Shown here: positions 1-8,560 of the stretch, one piece after another
How positions within the stretch are numbered: the first letter of the stretch is position 1
Layout of the letters: every line of letters begins with the position of its first letter
Source: Rhodococcus_F sp040656415
Lineage (GTDB): Bacteria; Actinomycetota; Actinomycetes; Mycobacteriales; Mycobacteriaceae
Reading direction: 5' to 3'
NCBI RefSeq assembly: GCF_040656415.1
Contig: NZ_JBFAMC010000004.1
Span: 124,001 to 188,000 of the forward strand
Length of the DNA: 64,000 nt
Translations under genes and position numbers: made by a program
Notes under the pieces: model-generated
The model's database searches: none
What the model saw: the letters and a program-made list of their open reading frames with translations, nothing else
Told to the model about the DNA's origin: nothing

Positions 1-984
1 AGGCTTGCCCAGAATCCGGGTATCGAGCGCGTCATTGCGGTCGACGCCGTATCGCCGAGCAAAGACATGCTCCGTCGAATGGGCCGCGCCGAGTTCGTGC
101 GCGCCGATATTCGGAACCCATTGATCGGCAAGGTCATTCGCAACGCTGAGGTCGACACGGTCGTGCACGCCTCGACGCTTGCGCGACCGCCGAAATCAGG
201 CAGTCGCGCGGCCATGAAAGACGTGAACGTCATCGGTGCGATGCAGCTGTTCGCTGTCTGCCAGAAGGCTCCGTCCGTCAAGAAAGTCGTTCTGCGTTCA
301 GCCTCCGCGGTCTACGGCTGCAGCGCCAAGGACCCGGTCAAGTTCACCGAGGAGATGAGCGCCAAGCAGCGTCCCGCCGGTGCCTACGCTCGGGACTGTA
401 TCGAGATCGAAGGCTACGTTCGCGGCATGGGGCGCAGGCGGCACGACATCTCCGTGTCGATTCTCCGTCTTGCACCCCTGGTCGGTCCACGCCTCAATGC
501 GACGGTTGCGCAGTTCCTCACCGCACCAGTGGTGCCGACGATCCTCGGGCGTGACGCGCGACTGCAGGTGCTGCACGAGGAAGACGCTCTTGCCGCGATG
601 GAGAGGGCAACCGTGTCGGGTCCGGCGGGAACTTTCAACGTCGCAGGGGACGGTGTCGTCATGTTGTCGCAGGCGATCCGGCGTGCCGGACGTGTTCAGG
701 TTCCGATGCCCTTCGCGCTGTTTCGCAACGTGGGACGTGCGGTCATGGGGCCGGTGATGCGGTCGTTCACCAACGAGCAACTCGAGTACTTCCACTTCGG
801 CTGCGGACTCGACACCACTCGCATGAGAACCGACTTGTCTTTCGAGCCACGGTGGACCTCGTTGCAGGCACTCGACGATTTCGCCCGCGCGACTGGCGTC
901 GAGGCAATTATCAAGAAGGAATGGATCGACTCGGCTGAAAACGCACTACTCGCTCTTACCGGTACGGCGAAAGGGGAGAGGTGA
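1..984 (+). CDS. NAD-dependent epimerase/dehydratase (5' end outside window)
   Basis: The reading frame is open from base 1, so the start and the usual N-terminal Gly-rich NAD motif lie upstream of the window. What remains is an extended short-chain dehydrogenase fold: the segment IERVIAVDAVSP matches the strand ending in the Asp that binds the adenosine ribose, VDTVVHAS is the conserved strand after the cofactor loop, and LRSASAVYG is the active-site Ser region. The catalytic Tyr/Lys pair is not in the usual YxxxK form: there is only AYARD near the expected place. The family acts on nucleotide sugars or related substrates; the substrate here is unknown. Its stop overlaps the next start by 4 bases, and the pair resembles M. 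tuberculosis galE2-Rv0502 from memory. Confidence 0.8.
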   Translation, partial: RLAQNPGIERVIAVDAVSPSKDMLRRMGRAEFVRADIRNPLIGKVIRNAEVDTVVHASTLARPPKSGSRAAMKDVNVIGAMQLFAVCQKAPSVKKVVLRSASAVYGCSAKDPVKFTEEMSAKQRPAGAYARDCIEIEGYVRGMGRRRHDISVSILRLAPLVGPRLNATVAQFLTAPVVPTILGRDARLQVLHEEDALAAMERATVSGPAGTFNVAGDGVVMLSQAIRRAGRVQVPMPFALFRNVGRAVMGPVMRSFTNEQLEYFHFGCGLDTTRMRTDLSFEPRWTSLQALDDFARATGVEAIIKKEWIDSAENALLALTGTAKGER

Positions 985-2000
985 ACGAAGTGGCAAAAGT
1001 CATTCCGATACACGGAGTGGCAGGTGCACGTGGGGCAGGTGCAAAACGTTCGGGACATGAGCAGGGTGAGAGTCGGCTTTCGTCCGGAATGCCCGCTTCC
1101 ACCGTGGTCACCCCACCCGAGTTCGCCCCCGAGTCCTCGGCGGTGGAGGCCGCTCGGAATGCATTGTCGGAGCAGATCATAAAGACGGCCGAGTTCGTTC
1201 GGCGTCGCCTGTCGGGCGATTATCAAGTCGACGAATTCGGGTACGACCCGCATTTCACCGAGAACGTGTGGCTCCCTGTGCTCAGGCTGCTGTTCGAAAA
1301 GTGGTTCCGGGTCGAGGTCAGCGGACTCGAGAACATTCCGTCGACCGGTGGTGCGCTGGTGGTCGCGAACCATGCCGGAGTCTTTCCCATCGACGGGCTG
1401 ATGACTTCCGTTGCAGTCCATGATCATCACCCCGCGCATCGACCGTTGCGAATGCTGGTCGCCGACATGGCGTTCGAGATGCCGGTGGTCGGTGATCTCG
1501 TCCGCAAGGCTGGGCACACTCTCGCCTGCAACCCGGATGCAGTTCGACTTCTCGGTGAAGGCGAGGCCGTGGCCGTGTTTCCGGAAGGATTCAAGGGCAT
1601 CGGCAAACCGTTCAGCGAGCGCTACAAGCTGCAGAGGTTCGGCCGCGGTGGCTTCGTGTCGGCCGCCATGCGGACCGGGGCGCCCATCATTCCGTGTTCG
1701 ATCGTCGGTTCTGAGGAGATCTATCCGAAAATCGGCGAGCTCGGGACGCTCGCACGGCTTCTGAATCTGCCCTATTTTCCGGTGACCCCACTGTTTCCGC
1801 ACTTCGGACTGCTCGGGCTGGTCCCGATGCCGTCGAAGTGGTACATCGAGTTCGGCAAGCCCATTTACACGGACAGTTACGACGCGTCGGCCGCGGACGA
1901 TCCGATGGAATTGTTCGAGGTCACCGACCACGTCCGCGAGACAATTCAGCAAACGCTGTACCGGCTTCTGGCGAAACGGCGGAATGTGTTCCTGGGCTGA
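981..2000 (+). CDS. Lysophospholipid acyltransferase family protein
   Basis: PlsC-type glycerolipid acyltransferase of 339 aa. It starts at GTG 981 behind AAGGGGAGAG and overlaps the upstream stop. The acyltransferase core begins near residue 120: NHAGVFPIDG supplies the catalytic His and Asp and FPEGFKG is the glycerol-phosphate binding motif. The His-Asp spacing is six residues rather than the four of classical PlsC, as in the mycobacterial Rv0502-like subgroup. The first 60 residues are polar and low in complexity. It probably acts at the inner membrane face in phospholipid or glycolipid acylation. Coupling to the epimerase suggests a shared lipid or glycolipid pathway, but the acceptor cannot be told from sequence. 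Confidence 0.8.
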   Translation: MNEVAKVIPIHGVAGARGAGAKRSGHEQGESRLSSGMPASTVVTPPEFAPESSAVEAARNALSEQIIKTAEFVRRRLSGDYQVDEFGYDPHFTENVWLPVLRLLFEKWFRVEVSGLENIPSTGGALVVANHAGVFPIDGLMTSVAVHDHHPAHRPLRMLVADMAFEMPVVGDLVRKAGHTLACNPDAVRLLGEGEAVAVFPEGFKGIGKPFSERYKLQRFGRGGFVSAAMRTGAPIIPCSIVGSEEIYPKIGELGTLARLLNLPYFPVTPLFPHFGLLGLVPMPSKWYIEFGKPIYTDSYDASAADDPMELFEVTDHVRETIQQTLYRLLAKRRNVFLG

Positions 2001-2013
2001 TCTAGCTTCACGC

Positions 2014-2044
2014 GCCTGAGGCCGCGGGCCCCGTGGCCTCAGGC
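2014..2044. terminator. Bidirectional hairpin between convergent genes
   Basis: A perfect 10-base inverted repeat, GCCTGAGGCC and GGCCTCAGGC, is separated by an 11-base GC-rich loop. It lies between the acyltransferase stop and the end of the convergent HAD gene, overlapping that gene's last codons. There is no U-tract, so terminator function is inferred from position and stem strength. Confidence 0.5.
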
Positions 2045-3022
2045 CGCGTGCTCGCGGCGTCGTGCGACGACCGCCGCGAGCGCACCGCCGGCGGCACCGA
2101 GTACCAATGCGGTCGGTACACCGATCTTCGCCGCTTTGCGTCCAGTCCGGAAGTCACGGATCTCCCAGCCTCGATTCTTGGCAAGCTCACGCAGATCGGC
2201 GTCCGGGTTGATCGCAACGGCGGTGCCGACCAGTGACAGCATGGGCACGTCGTTGTGACTGTCCGAGTATGCCGTGCAACGCCTGAGATCGAGGCCCTCG
2301 CGGACGGCCAGTGCGCGAACAGCATGAGCCTTGCCGAGGCCGTGGAGGATGTCGCCGACCAGACGTCCGGTGAATCGCCCGTCTTCGCTCTCGGCCACCG
2401 TGCCTAGAGCGCCCGTCAGGCCAAGTCGTTGTGCGATGACCTGAGCAAGCTCTACCGGGGTTGCGGTTACGAGCCACACTTGCTGGCCGGCGTCGAGATG
2501 CATCTGAGCGAGTGCGCGGGTGCCGGGCCAGATCTTGTCGGCGACCACTTCGTCGTAAATCTCCTCGCCGAGCCTGACCAATTCGGCAGTCGAGCGTCCG
2601 GCCACGAAAGAGAGGGCCTTCTCGCGTCCGGAGGCGACGTCATCGCTGCTTTCCTTGCCGGTCACCCGGAACTTGACCTGCTTCCACGCAAAGTCCACCA
2701 GGTCTGACGTCTTGAGGTACTTGCGGGCCGCAAGTCCGCGGGCGAAATGGATGATCGACGCGCCCTGGACCATCGTGTTGTCCACGTCGAAAAAGGCAGC
2801 AGCAGTAAGGTCGAGCGGAATATCAGGTTCCTCGACCTCGACGTCGCTGCCAGATACCACGTGGGCAAGGGCGGCATCCGCGCTCGCCTCGCCTGCGACG
2901 TTTGCGCGTACCTCGGCCTCGCTGGGACCCAGCGGGTTCCTGAATTGGCGACGGCCTGGGAGGATGATTCCCGCCAGACCAGTGCCGAATCCGATGCCGT
3001 TCGGAAGTGATCGCGCAGGCAC
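2039..3022 (-). CDS. HAD-superfamily hydrolase, subfamily IB (SerB1-like)
   Basis: 327 aa from a GTG start. The HAD motif I FFDVDNTMVQG (nucleophile Asp and acid/base Asp) lies near residue 80, motif II is LVTATP, and motif III/IV is AYSDSHNDVPML, as in phosphoserine phosphatase-like phosphohydrolases. About 75 polar residues precede the domain, and a hydrophobic C-terminal segment (ALVLGAAGGALAAVV) before basic residues suggests a membrane anchor. The family includes phosphoserine phosphatases, but subfamily IB proteins of this kind often act on other phosphomonoesters or lysolipid phosphates. The adjacent acyltransferase makes a lipid substrate attractive. From memory it is the counterpart of M. 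tuberculosis Rv0505c (serB1). Confidence 0.8.
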   Translation of the reverse strand: MPARSLPNGIGFGTGLAGIILPGRRQFRNPLGPSEAEVRANVAGEASADAALAHVVSGSDVEVEEPDIPLDLTAAAFFDVDNTMVQGASIIHFARGLAARKYLKTSDLVDFAWKQVKFRVTGKESSDDVASGREKALSFVAGRSTAELVRLGEEIYDEVVADKIWPGTRALAQMHLDAGQQVWLVTATPVELAQVIAQRLGLTGALGTVAESEDGRFTGRLVGDILHGLGKAHAVRALAVREGLDLRRCTAYSDSHNDVPMLSLVGTAVAINPDADLRELAKNRGWEIRDFRTGRKAAKIGVPTALVLGAAGGALAAVVARRREHAA

Positions 3023-3203
3023 TCGTACCTCCCGTATCGCAGAAGCTTATGGGGAGAAGCCTATCCCGCGATTCGGCACCTCGGCGGTTGGATGGCGGCG
3101 TGCTGCGTACATGTGTGATGTTCATCTCCGGGACTTCTGGCGTCGAATGCCCCTCGAGCGGCACAGTGGCCCTACCGAATGGGCCGAAAGGGAGTAACAG
3201 AGC

Positions 3204-3464
3204 ATGAACGATGGAACACACGAGGTGACGCTCCTCACTCGCGCTGGATGCGGCGCGTGCGAGCCGGCTCGTGAGCGACTGCTGGTTCTGTGCAAAGAGT
3301 TCGGGCTGGAACTGACGTGCATAGACGTCGATGAAGCGGCACCGGAAAATCCCGAACTTCGCGCCGAGTTCGGCGACCGATTGCCGGTGGTTCTGCTCGA
3401 CGGACGTGAGCACAGTTACTGGGAGGTCGACGAAGAGCGCCTCCGAACGGACTTACGCAAGTAA
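3204..3464 (+). CDS. Glutaredoxin-like thiol protein
   Basis: An 86-aa protein with ATG start and AAAGGGAG ribosome binding site. The redox motif CGAC sits at residues 13-16 directly after the first beta strand (VTLLTRAG), followed by helix ARERLLVLCKEF, a second strand LTCIDVD and the cis-Pro region LPVVLLDG. It is therefore a minimal thioredoxin fold of the glutaredoxin/DUF836 type. The role is presumed to be thiol-disulfide exchange in the cytoplasm with an unknown partner. It sits just upstream of rex and the heme operon, as Rv0508 does before hemA in M. tuberculosis, so a redox link to heme synthesis is suggestive only. Confidence 0.8.
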   Translation: MNDGTHEVTLLTRAGCGACEPARERLLVLCKEFGLELTCIDVDEAAPENPELRAEFGDRLPVVLLDGREHSYWEVDEERLRTDLRK

Positions 3465-3533
3465 GTCCAGCCTAAGTGAGACATCCTGTGATGTTGTGCA
3501 GGTAGAACCGCATGTGACGCAGTCGCAGCGACT

Positions 3534-3551
3534 TTGTGCAGGGGTTCACAA
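3534..3551. promoter_or_regulatory. Rex operator (ROP) upstream of rex-hem operon
   Basis: TTGTGCAGGGGTTCACAA matches the actinobacterial Rex box TTGTGAANNNNTTCACAA at 13 of 14 fixed positions. It lies 83 bases upstream of the chosen rex start. A second partial match (TGTGAACAA) follows at about 3564-3572. The inferred function is NADH-responsive autorepression of rex and the downstream heme genes. Confidence 0.8.
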
Positions 3552-3633
3552 GCAGTTACCGTGGTGTGAACAATTTCCCCGGAGCATCGTGAAGAACGGC
3601 GTCGATACGCCGGTCGGACGAGGAGCCAACGAC

Positions 3634-4446
3634 GTGACCGAAACGCACCAGACGCATGGGCCCGCGGCCCTTGACGTGACGGGCGTGGTCGATCCTTCTT
3701 CCGCCCCTTCTGCCACCGACCAGGCTTCGCTCTCCGAATTGCGGGATATCCCCCAGGCTACTGTGACGCGTCTCGCGACGTACCTGCGGGTGCTCGGAGT
3801 GCTCGCAGATCGTGACACGACCACCGTGTCGAGCGAGGAGCTCGCCGCGGCCTCGGGCGTCGGATCGGCCAAGCTACGTAAGGATCTTTCCTTTCTGGGC
3901 CCGAACGGGGTCCGCGGTGTCGGTTATGAAGTGGCTCGATTGCATGCCCGGATTGCGGGCGCGCTGGGCTTGGATCGAGTTCACAACGTAGTCCTCGTCG
4001 GTGTCGGCAACCTTGGCCAGGCGCTCGCCCGCTACCCGGGTTTCGCCCGGCGCGGGTTCTCGTTGGTCGGCCTTTTCGACAGCGACCCGGAGAGGATCGG
4101 TGTGTCGGTTGGCGACCTCGTCGTGCGGCACGTCGATGAACTCGAGCAGGCCTGCCTCGAACTCGAAGCCACTCTCGGTGTCATATCGACCCCGGACGAA
4201 GCTGTCCAGGAAGTGGCAGATCGCCTTGTCCGAGCTGGATTGCGCTGTATTCTCAGCTTCTCCCCGACGTTGCTCGACGTTCCTGACAACGTGGAGACAC
4301 GCCAGGTCGACCTTGCCGTTGAAATGCAGGTTCTCTCATTCAATGGCGCACGCAACATCGAGAATGGGCCGTCCTCTTCGGCTTCGTCCTCTTCCAATTC
4401 GCCCTCTTCCACTTCACCAAGGAACGGATCAGTGATCGCGCCGTGA
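3634..4446 (+). CDS. rex: Redox-sensing transcriptional repressor Rex
   Basis: Rex binds its operator when the NADH/NAD+ ratio is low and releases it when NADH accumulates. The N-terminal winged-helix domain (about residues 40-100, including SELRDIPQATVTRLATYLR and SGVGSAKLRKDLSFLG) is followed by a Rossmann domain with GVGNLGQAL near residue 123 and LFDSDPERIG after it. The C-terminal tail is Ser/Pro-rich. The frame is open further upstream, but GTG 3634 with AGGAG eight bases before it gives 270 aa, a normal Rex length. The gene overlaps hemA by 4 bases, so Rex heads the heme operon and probably controls itself and hemA through the site at 3534-3551. Confidence 0.95.
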   Translation: MTETHQTHGPAALDVTGVVDPSSAPSATDQASLSELRDIPQATVTRLATYLRVLGVLADRDTTTVSSEELAAASGVGSAKLRKDLSFLGPNGVRGVGYEVARLHARIAGALGLDRVHNVVLVGVGNLGQALARYPGFARRGFSLVGLFDSDPERIGVSVGDLVVRHVDELEQACLELEATLGVISTPDEAVQEVADRLVRAGLRCILSFSPTLLDVPDNVETRQVDLAVEMQVLSFNGARNIENGPSSSASSSSNSPSSTSPRNGSVIAP

Positions 4447-5879
4447 GTGTTCTGCTTGTCGGGATCTCGCACAGGACGGCCCCGGTGCCGGTTCTCGAGA
4501 AGGTCGCTGTGACCGACACCGATCGGCCGAAGTTGATCGACAAGCTGTTGGCGTCGTCGCACATCTCGGAGGCAATGGTCGTGTCGACCTGCAACCGAGT
4601 GGAGATCTATGCCGTCGTCGACGCGTTTCACGGTGCGCTGACCGAGGTCGGCGAACTGCTCGCGGACCACTCCGGTCTGGATCTTGCCGATCTGCACAAG
4701 CACGCTTACGTGCGTTACAGCGAGGCCGCGGCCGAGCACCTGTTCGCAGTTGCCAGCGGTCTCGATTCGATGGTGATCGGTGAGCAGCAGATCCTGGGGC
4801 AGATCAGGGCCGCGTACGCGGCGTCCGATGCGCAACAAGCAGCTGGACGCACGCTCCACGAACTCGCCCAGCAGGCTTTGCGCGTTGGCAAGCGGGTGCA
4901 TTCGGAGACTGGCATCGACTCCGCCGGTGCGTCTGTCGTCTCGGTGGCACTGGACCGTGCAGCCGGAATCGCCGGAAGCGGGGGATTGGCAGGGCGCAAC
5001 GCAGTTGTGGTTGGTGCCGGGTCGATGGGAGGCCTTGCGGTCGCGCACCTCACGCGCGCAGGCATCGATCACATCACCATCGTCAACCGAACCAGGGAGC
5101 GTGCGGAGCACTTGGCCGACACCGCGCGGTCGCACGGGGTCGACTCCACCGCTCTCGAACTGAGCGAGCTCCCCGAAGCGATGGCACAAGCGGACGTTCT
5201 GGTGACCTGTACCGGAGCGGTCGGGGCCGTCGTCACGCTCGCGGACACACACCGCGCACTTGCACAGCCCGGCCGTGACGCCGAACGCACACTGGTCATT
5301 TGCGATCTCGGACTGCCACGAGACGTGGAGCCCGCAGTCTCGGGTCTGCCCGGAGTCGCGGTGCTCGACATGGAATCTCTGCAGCGCGATCCGGCGGCGG
5401 GCGCGGCGGCATCCGATGCCGACGCCGCCCAGAAAATCGTGACGAACGAACTCGCCAACTACCTCGCCGGGCAGCGTCTGGCCAAGGTCACACCGACGGT
5501 CACCGCGTTGCGCCAGCGTGCCGCCGAGGTGGTCGAGGCCGAGCTCATGCGGCTGGACTCACGTCTTCCCGGGCTCGACGACCCACAACGCGACGAGGTG
5601 GCCCGCACCGTCCGGCGAGTGGTCGACAAGCTGCTCCATGCACCCACGGTTCGAATCAAGCAACTCGTCTCTGCGCCCGGTGGGGACTCCTATGCCGCCG
5701 CATTGCGGGAGCTCTTCGAACTCAGCCCAGGAACGGTCGAGGCTGTCGCAAAGCCCACCGACCTCGGCGCTGCCGACCTTGCAGCTTTCGGAATTGTCGA
5801 CGGTTTCATCGACGGCCAGGACCCTCGCCTGCGACACTTCGTCGCAGACGACGACCACGGGAAGGAATCGCAGGCATGA
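4443..5879 (+). CDS. hemA: Glutamyl-tRNA reductase
   Basis: Reduces glutamyl-tRNA(Glu) with NADPH to glutamate-1-semialdehyde, the first committed step of C5 tetrapyrrole synthesis. It is 478 aa from a GTG overlapping the rex stop. The catalytic Cys is residue 50 in STCNRVEIY. The substrate domain contains SHRTAPV and GEQQILGQ, the NADPH-binding fold contains VVVGAGSMGG near residue 190, and the C-terminal dimerisation helices include RRVVDKLLHAPTVRIK. The length is slightly above the family norm of about 420-460 because of a C-terminal extension. It is coupled by a 4-base overlap to hemC, with hemL about 8.4 kb downstream completing conversion to aminolevulinate. Confidence 0.97.
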   Translation: MSVLLVGISHRTAPVPVLEKVAVTDTDRPKLIDKLLASSHISEAMVVSTCNRVEIYAVVDAFHGALTEVGELLADHSGLDLADLHKHAYVRYSEAAAEHLFAVASGLDSMVIGEQQILGQIRAAYAASDAQQAAGRTLHELAQQALRVGKRVHSETGIDSAGASVVSVALDRAAGIAGSGGLAGRNAVVVGAGSMGGLAVAHLTRAGIDHITIVNRTRERAEHLADTARSHGVDSTALELSELPEAMAQADVLVTCTGAVGAVVTLADTHRALAQPGRDAERTLVICDLGLPRDVEPAVSGLPGVAVLDMESLQRDPAAGAAASDADAAQKIVTNELANYLAGQRLAKVTPTVTALRQRAAEVVEAELMRLDSRLPGLDDPQRDEVARTVRRVVDKLLHAPTVRIKQLVSAPGGDSYAAALRELFELSPGTVEAVAKPTDLGAADLAAFGIVDGFIDGQDPRLRHFVADDDHGKESQA

Positions 5880-6841
5880 ACGCCGTCGGCACCCGCACCC
5901 TGCGGATCGGAACCAGAGGGAGCGAACTTGCCACCACCCAAGCGGGAAGCGTCCGTGACGCACTGATTTCGGGTGGGTACGACGCCGAACTCGTGATCAT
6001 CGCTACGAAGGGTGATCAGTCCATGGAATCGGTGGAGAAGATCGGGGTCGGCGTCTTCACTACAGAATTGCGCGAAGCGCTGGTAGACGGCCGGGTCGAC
6101 GTGGCAGTGCACTCCTACAAGGATCTACCGACGGCCGTCGACGAGCGGTTCACCATCGCTGCCGTTCCGCCCAGGGAGGACCCGCGCGATGCGCTCGTGG
6201 CGCGTGACGGATTGGTCCTCGGTGAACTTCCCGCCGGTTCCAAGATCGGTACTTCTGCCCCACGGCGGACCTCGCAACTTCGCGCTCTCGGGCTCGGCCT
6301 GGACATCCGTCCGCTGCGTGGCAACCTGCAGCGCAGGCTCGGCAAGGTCGAGTCCGGTGAATTCGATGCCGTCGTGTTGGCGCGGGCGGGGTTGGCGAGG
6401 ATCGGGCGCCTCGACCTGATTACCGAGTCCATCGAGCCCGTTCAGATGCTGCCCGCGCCCGCGCAGGGCGCGCTGGCTGTCGAGTGTCTGGCGGAGGATC
6501 TGGCACTGGTGGCGATTCTTGCGGAACTCGACGACCCTCGCAGTCGCGCTGCCGTCACCGCGGAGCGCGCATTGCTCGCCGAACTCGAGGCCGGGTGCAC
6601 CGCGCCGGTGGGGGCGATTGCCGAGGTCGTCGAATCACTTGACGACGCAGGCAACAGCTTCGATGAACTGTCTGTCCGTGGATGCGCGGCAGCCATCGAC
6701 GGTTCCGATGTCATTCGCACGGGCACCGTGGGATCCCCGGGCGACGCCGAAGAACTCGGCCGGTCCGTCGCGAGAGAGCTTCTCGAACTCGGCGCGCGGG
6801 ATCTGATGAATGTCACCGAGGCCGGTGATGCTGATGTTTGA
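5876..6841 (+). CDS. hemC: Porphobilinogen deaminase (hydroxymethylbilane synthase)
   Basis: Polymerises four porphobilinogens into hydroxymethylbilane. The real start is ATG 5876, overlapping the hemA stop; the same frame is open far upstream but that is hemA's shadow. The protein is 321 aa and begins LRIGTRGSELATTQAG, the family signature. VAVHSYKDLPT carries active-site residues, TSAPRRTSQL is present, and the Cys that carries the dipyrromethane cofactor is residue 241 in LEAGCTAPVGA. It is cytoplasmic and third in the rex-hemA-hemC-hemD-hemB run. Confidence 0.97.
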   Translation: MNAVGTRTLRIGTRGSELATTQAGSVRDALISGGYDAELVIIATKGDQSMESVEKIGVGVFTTELREALVDGRVDVAVHSYKDLPTAVDERFTIAAVPPREDPRDALVARDGLVLGELPAGSKIGTSAPRRTSQLRALGLGLDIRPLRGNLQRRLGKVESGEFDAVVLARAGLARIGRLDLITESIEPVQMLPAPAQGALAVECLAEDLALVAILAELDDPRSRAAVTAERALLAELEAGCTAPVGAIAEVVESLDDAGNSFDELSVRGCAAAIDGSDVIRTGTVGSPGDAEELGRSVARELLELGARDLMNVTEAGDADV

Positions 6842-6916
6842 TGTGCGAAGGCCGACCGATCGGCCGACCCACTTCCCGTTCCTATCTCGACATATGATCG
6901 CACTGGAGAGTTACCG

Positions 6917-8482
6917 ATGAGCCGAGTCCGCAAGAACACCCCGGGGCGAATCCTGTTCGTGGGATCGGGACCGGGTGATCCGGCGCTGCTCACCGTCCGC
7001 GCGCGGGATGTTCTCGCCGCGGCGTCGCTGGCGTTCGTCGACCCCGACGTCGACAAGGGCGTCACGGTTCTGGTGGGTGCTGATCTGGGCGTCGACGCCG
7101 AGACCGGTGAGCCGCACGCCGAGGTCCGACCCGCGCTGGGCGAGCCCGCAGAAGTCGTGAAGACCCTCGTCAACGAGGCCAAGAACGGACACGACGTCGT
7201 GCGCCTCGTGTCCGGTGACCCGCTGACCACAGATTCCGTGATCGCCGAGGTCACAGCTGTCGCCCGGACCCAGGTGCAGTTCGAGGTACTGCCCGGCCTG
7301 CCGCCCGCGTCCGCGGTGCCTTCTTACGCCGGTATGGCGATGGGTTCGGGGCATACGGTGGCCGACGTTCGCGGTGAGGTCGACTGGACCGCCCTCGCGG
7401 CTGCACCGGGACCCCTCGTACTGCATGCCACGTCGGGGCACCTCGCCGAGACTGCGAGTGCCCTCGTCGAGCATGGACTGGCCCCGCAGACACCGGCCGC
7501 CATCACGGTTCGTGGTACCACGCGACAGCAGCGCACGGTAGAGGCCACCCTTGCCACACTGAACGAGGCCGGTTCCGAACTGGTCGGTCCGCTCGTCGTC
7601 ACGGTCGGCAAGGTTGTTGCCCAGCGCAACAAGATGTCGTGGTGGGAGTCCCGAGCACTGTACGGCTGGAAGGTTCTCGTGCCGCGCACCAAGGACCAGG
7701 CCGCTGAGATGAGCGACCGTCTCGTAACGCACGGCGCCATCCCGATGGAGGTCCCGACCATCGCAGTCGAACCGCCACGCAGCCCGGCGCAGATGGAGCG
7801 TTCGGTGAAGGGCCTCGTCGATGGTCGATACCAGTGGGTTGTTTTCACCTCTACCAACGCTGTGCGAGCGGTGTGGGAAAAGTTCGAGGAGTTCGGGCTC
7901 GACGCCCGCGCGTTCTCCGGCGTCAAGATCGCCTGCATCGGGGAGGCAACTGCGGCGAAGGTGCGCTCGTTCGGGATCAACCCTGAACTCGTGCCGACCG
8001 GTGAGCAGTCGAGCGAAGGTCTGCTCGCAGAGTTCGCCCCGTACGACGACGTGTTCGACCCAGTCAATCGGATCCTGTTGCCGCGCGCCGACATCGCCAC
8101 CGAGACGCTGGCCGAGGGCTTGCGTGAACGTGGTTGGGAAATCGACGACGTCACCGCATATCGCACGGTCCGGGCTGCCCCGCCGCCGGCCGAGACCCGC
8201 GAGATGATCAAGACCGGTGGATTCGACGCCGTCTGTTTCACTTCGTCCTCGACGGTACGGAACCTCGTCGGTATCGCTGGTAAGCCGCATGCGCGCACCA
8301 TCGTCGCCTGCATTGGCCCCAAGACTGCCGAGACGGCTATCGAATTCGGTTTGCGCGTGGATGTGCGACCGGAGACCGCTCAGGTCGGTCCGTTGGTCGA
8401 GGCTCTGGCCGCGCACGCCGCGCGGCTACGTGCCGAGGGTGCACTTCCCCCGCCGCGCAAGAAGTCCCGCGCTCGGCGGTAG
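6917..8482 (+). CDS. hemD: Fused CobA-like methyltransferase / uroporphyrinogen-III synthase
   Basis: 521 aa. The C-terminal half (from about residue 255, beginning GWKVLVPRTKDQA) is uroporphyrinogen-III synthase, which closes and inverts hydroxymethylbilane; FTSTNAVRAVWE and CFTSSSTVRNL are its conserved blocks. The N-terminal half is a precorrin-2/SUMT methyltransferase fold (FVGSGPGDPALLTVRA; EVLPGLPPASAVPSYAG). It looks degenerate, with RLVSGDPLTTDSV where active SUMTs have RLKxGDP followed by a Phe-Gly pair. The same fusion is seen in mycobacteria. HemD activity is confident; methyltransferase activity is doubtful. ATG 6917 lies eight bases after GGAGAG. Confidence 0.93.
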   Translation: MSRVRKNTPGRILFVGSGPGDPALLTVRARDVLAAASLAFVDPDVDKGVTVLVGADLGVDAETGEPHAEVRPALGEPAEVVKTLVNEAKNGHDVVRLVSGDPLTTDSVIAEVTAVARTQVQFEVLPGLPPASAVPSYAGMAMGSGHTVADVRGEVDWTALAAAPGPLVLHATSGHLAETASALVEHGLAPQTPAAITVRGTTRQQRTVEATLATLNEAGSELVGPLVVTVGKVVAQRNKMSWWESRALYGWKVLVPRTKDQAAEMSDRLVTHGAIPMEVPTIAVEPPRSPAQMERSVKGLVDGRYQWVVFTSTNAVRAVWEKFEEFGLDARAFSGVKIACIGEATAAKVRSFGINPELVPTGEQSSEGLLAEFAPYDDVFDPVNRILLPRADIATETLAEGLRERGWEIDDVTAYRTVRAAPPPAETREMIKTGGFDAVCFTSSSTVRNLVGIAGKPHARTIVACIGPKTAETAIEFGLRVDVRPETAQVGPLVEALAAHAARLRAEGALPPPRKKSRARR

Positions 8483-8560
8483 GTGCCACACGAGGCGTGG
8501 ATGGTTGCGAGCGCCGAGGTTCGTCAACCATCCACAGACCCGAGGGAGGAGGGCAGGTCC

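Noticed and set aside
3331..3633. Upstream extension of the rex frame, overlapping the glutaredoxin gene
   Set aside because: The extension has no Rex homology, overlaps another gene and the Rex operator, and the ribosome binding site at 3621 supports GTG 3634.
4032..5252. 406-codon minus-strand frame over rex and hemA
   Set aside because: Low-complexity Arg/Asp-rich translation without motifs; it lies entirely opposite strong rex and hemA matches.
6911..8416. 501-codon minus-strand frame over hemD
   Set aside because: Shadow of the fused hemD gene; no recognisable protein features.
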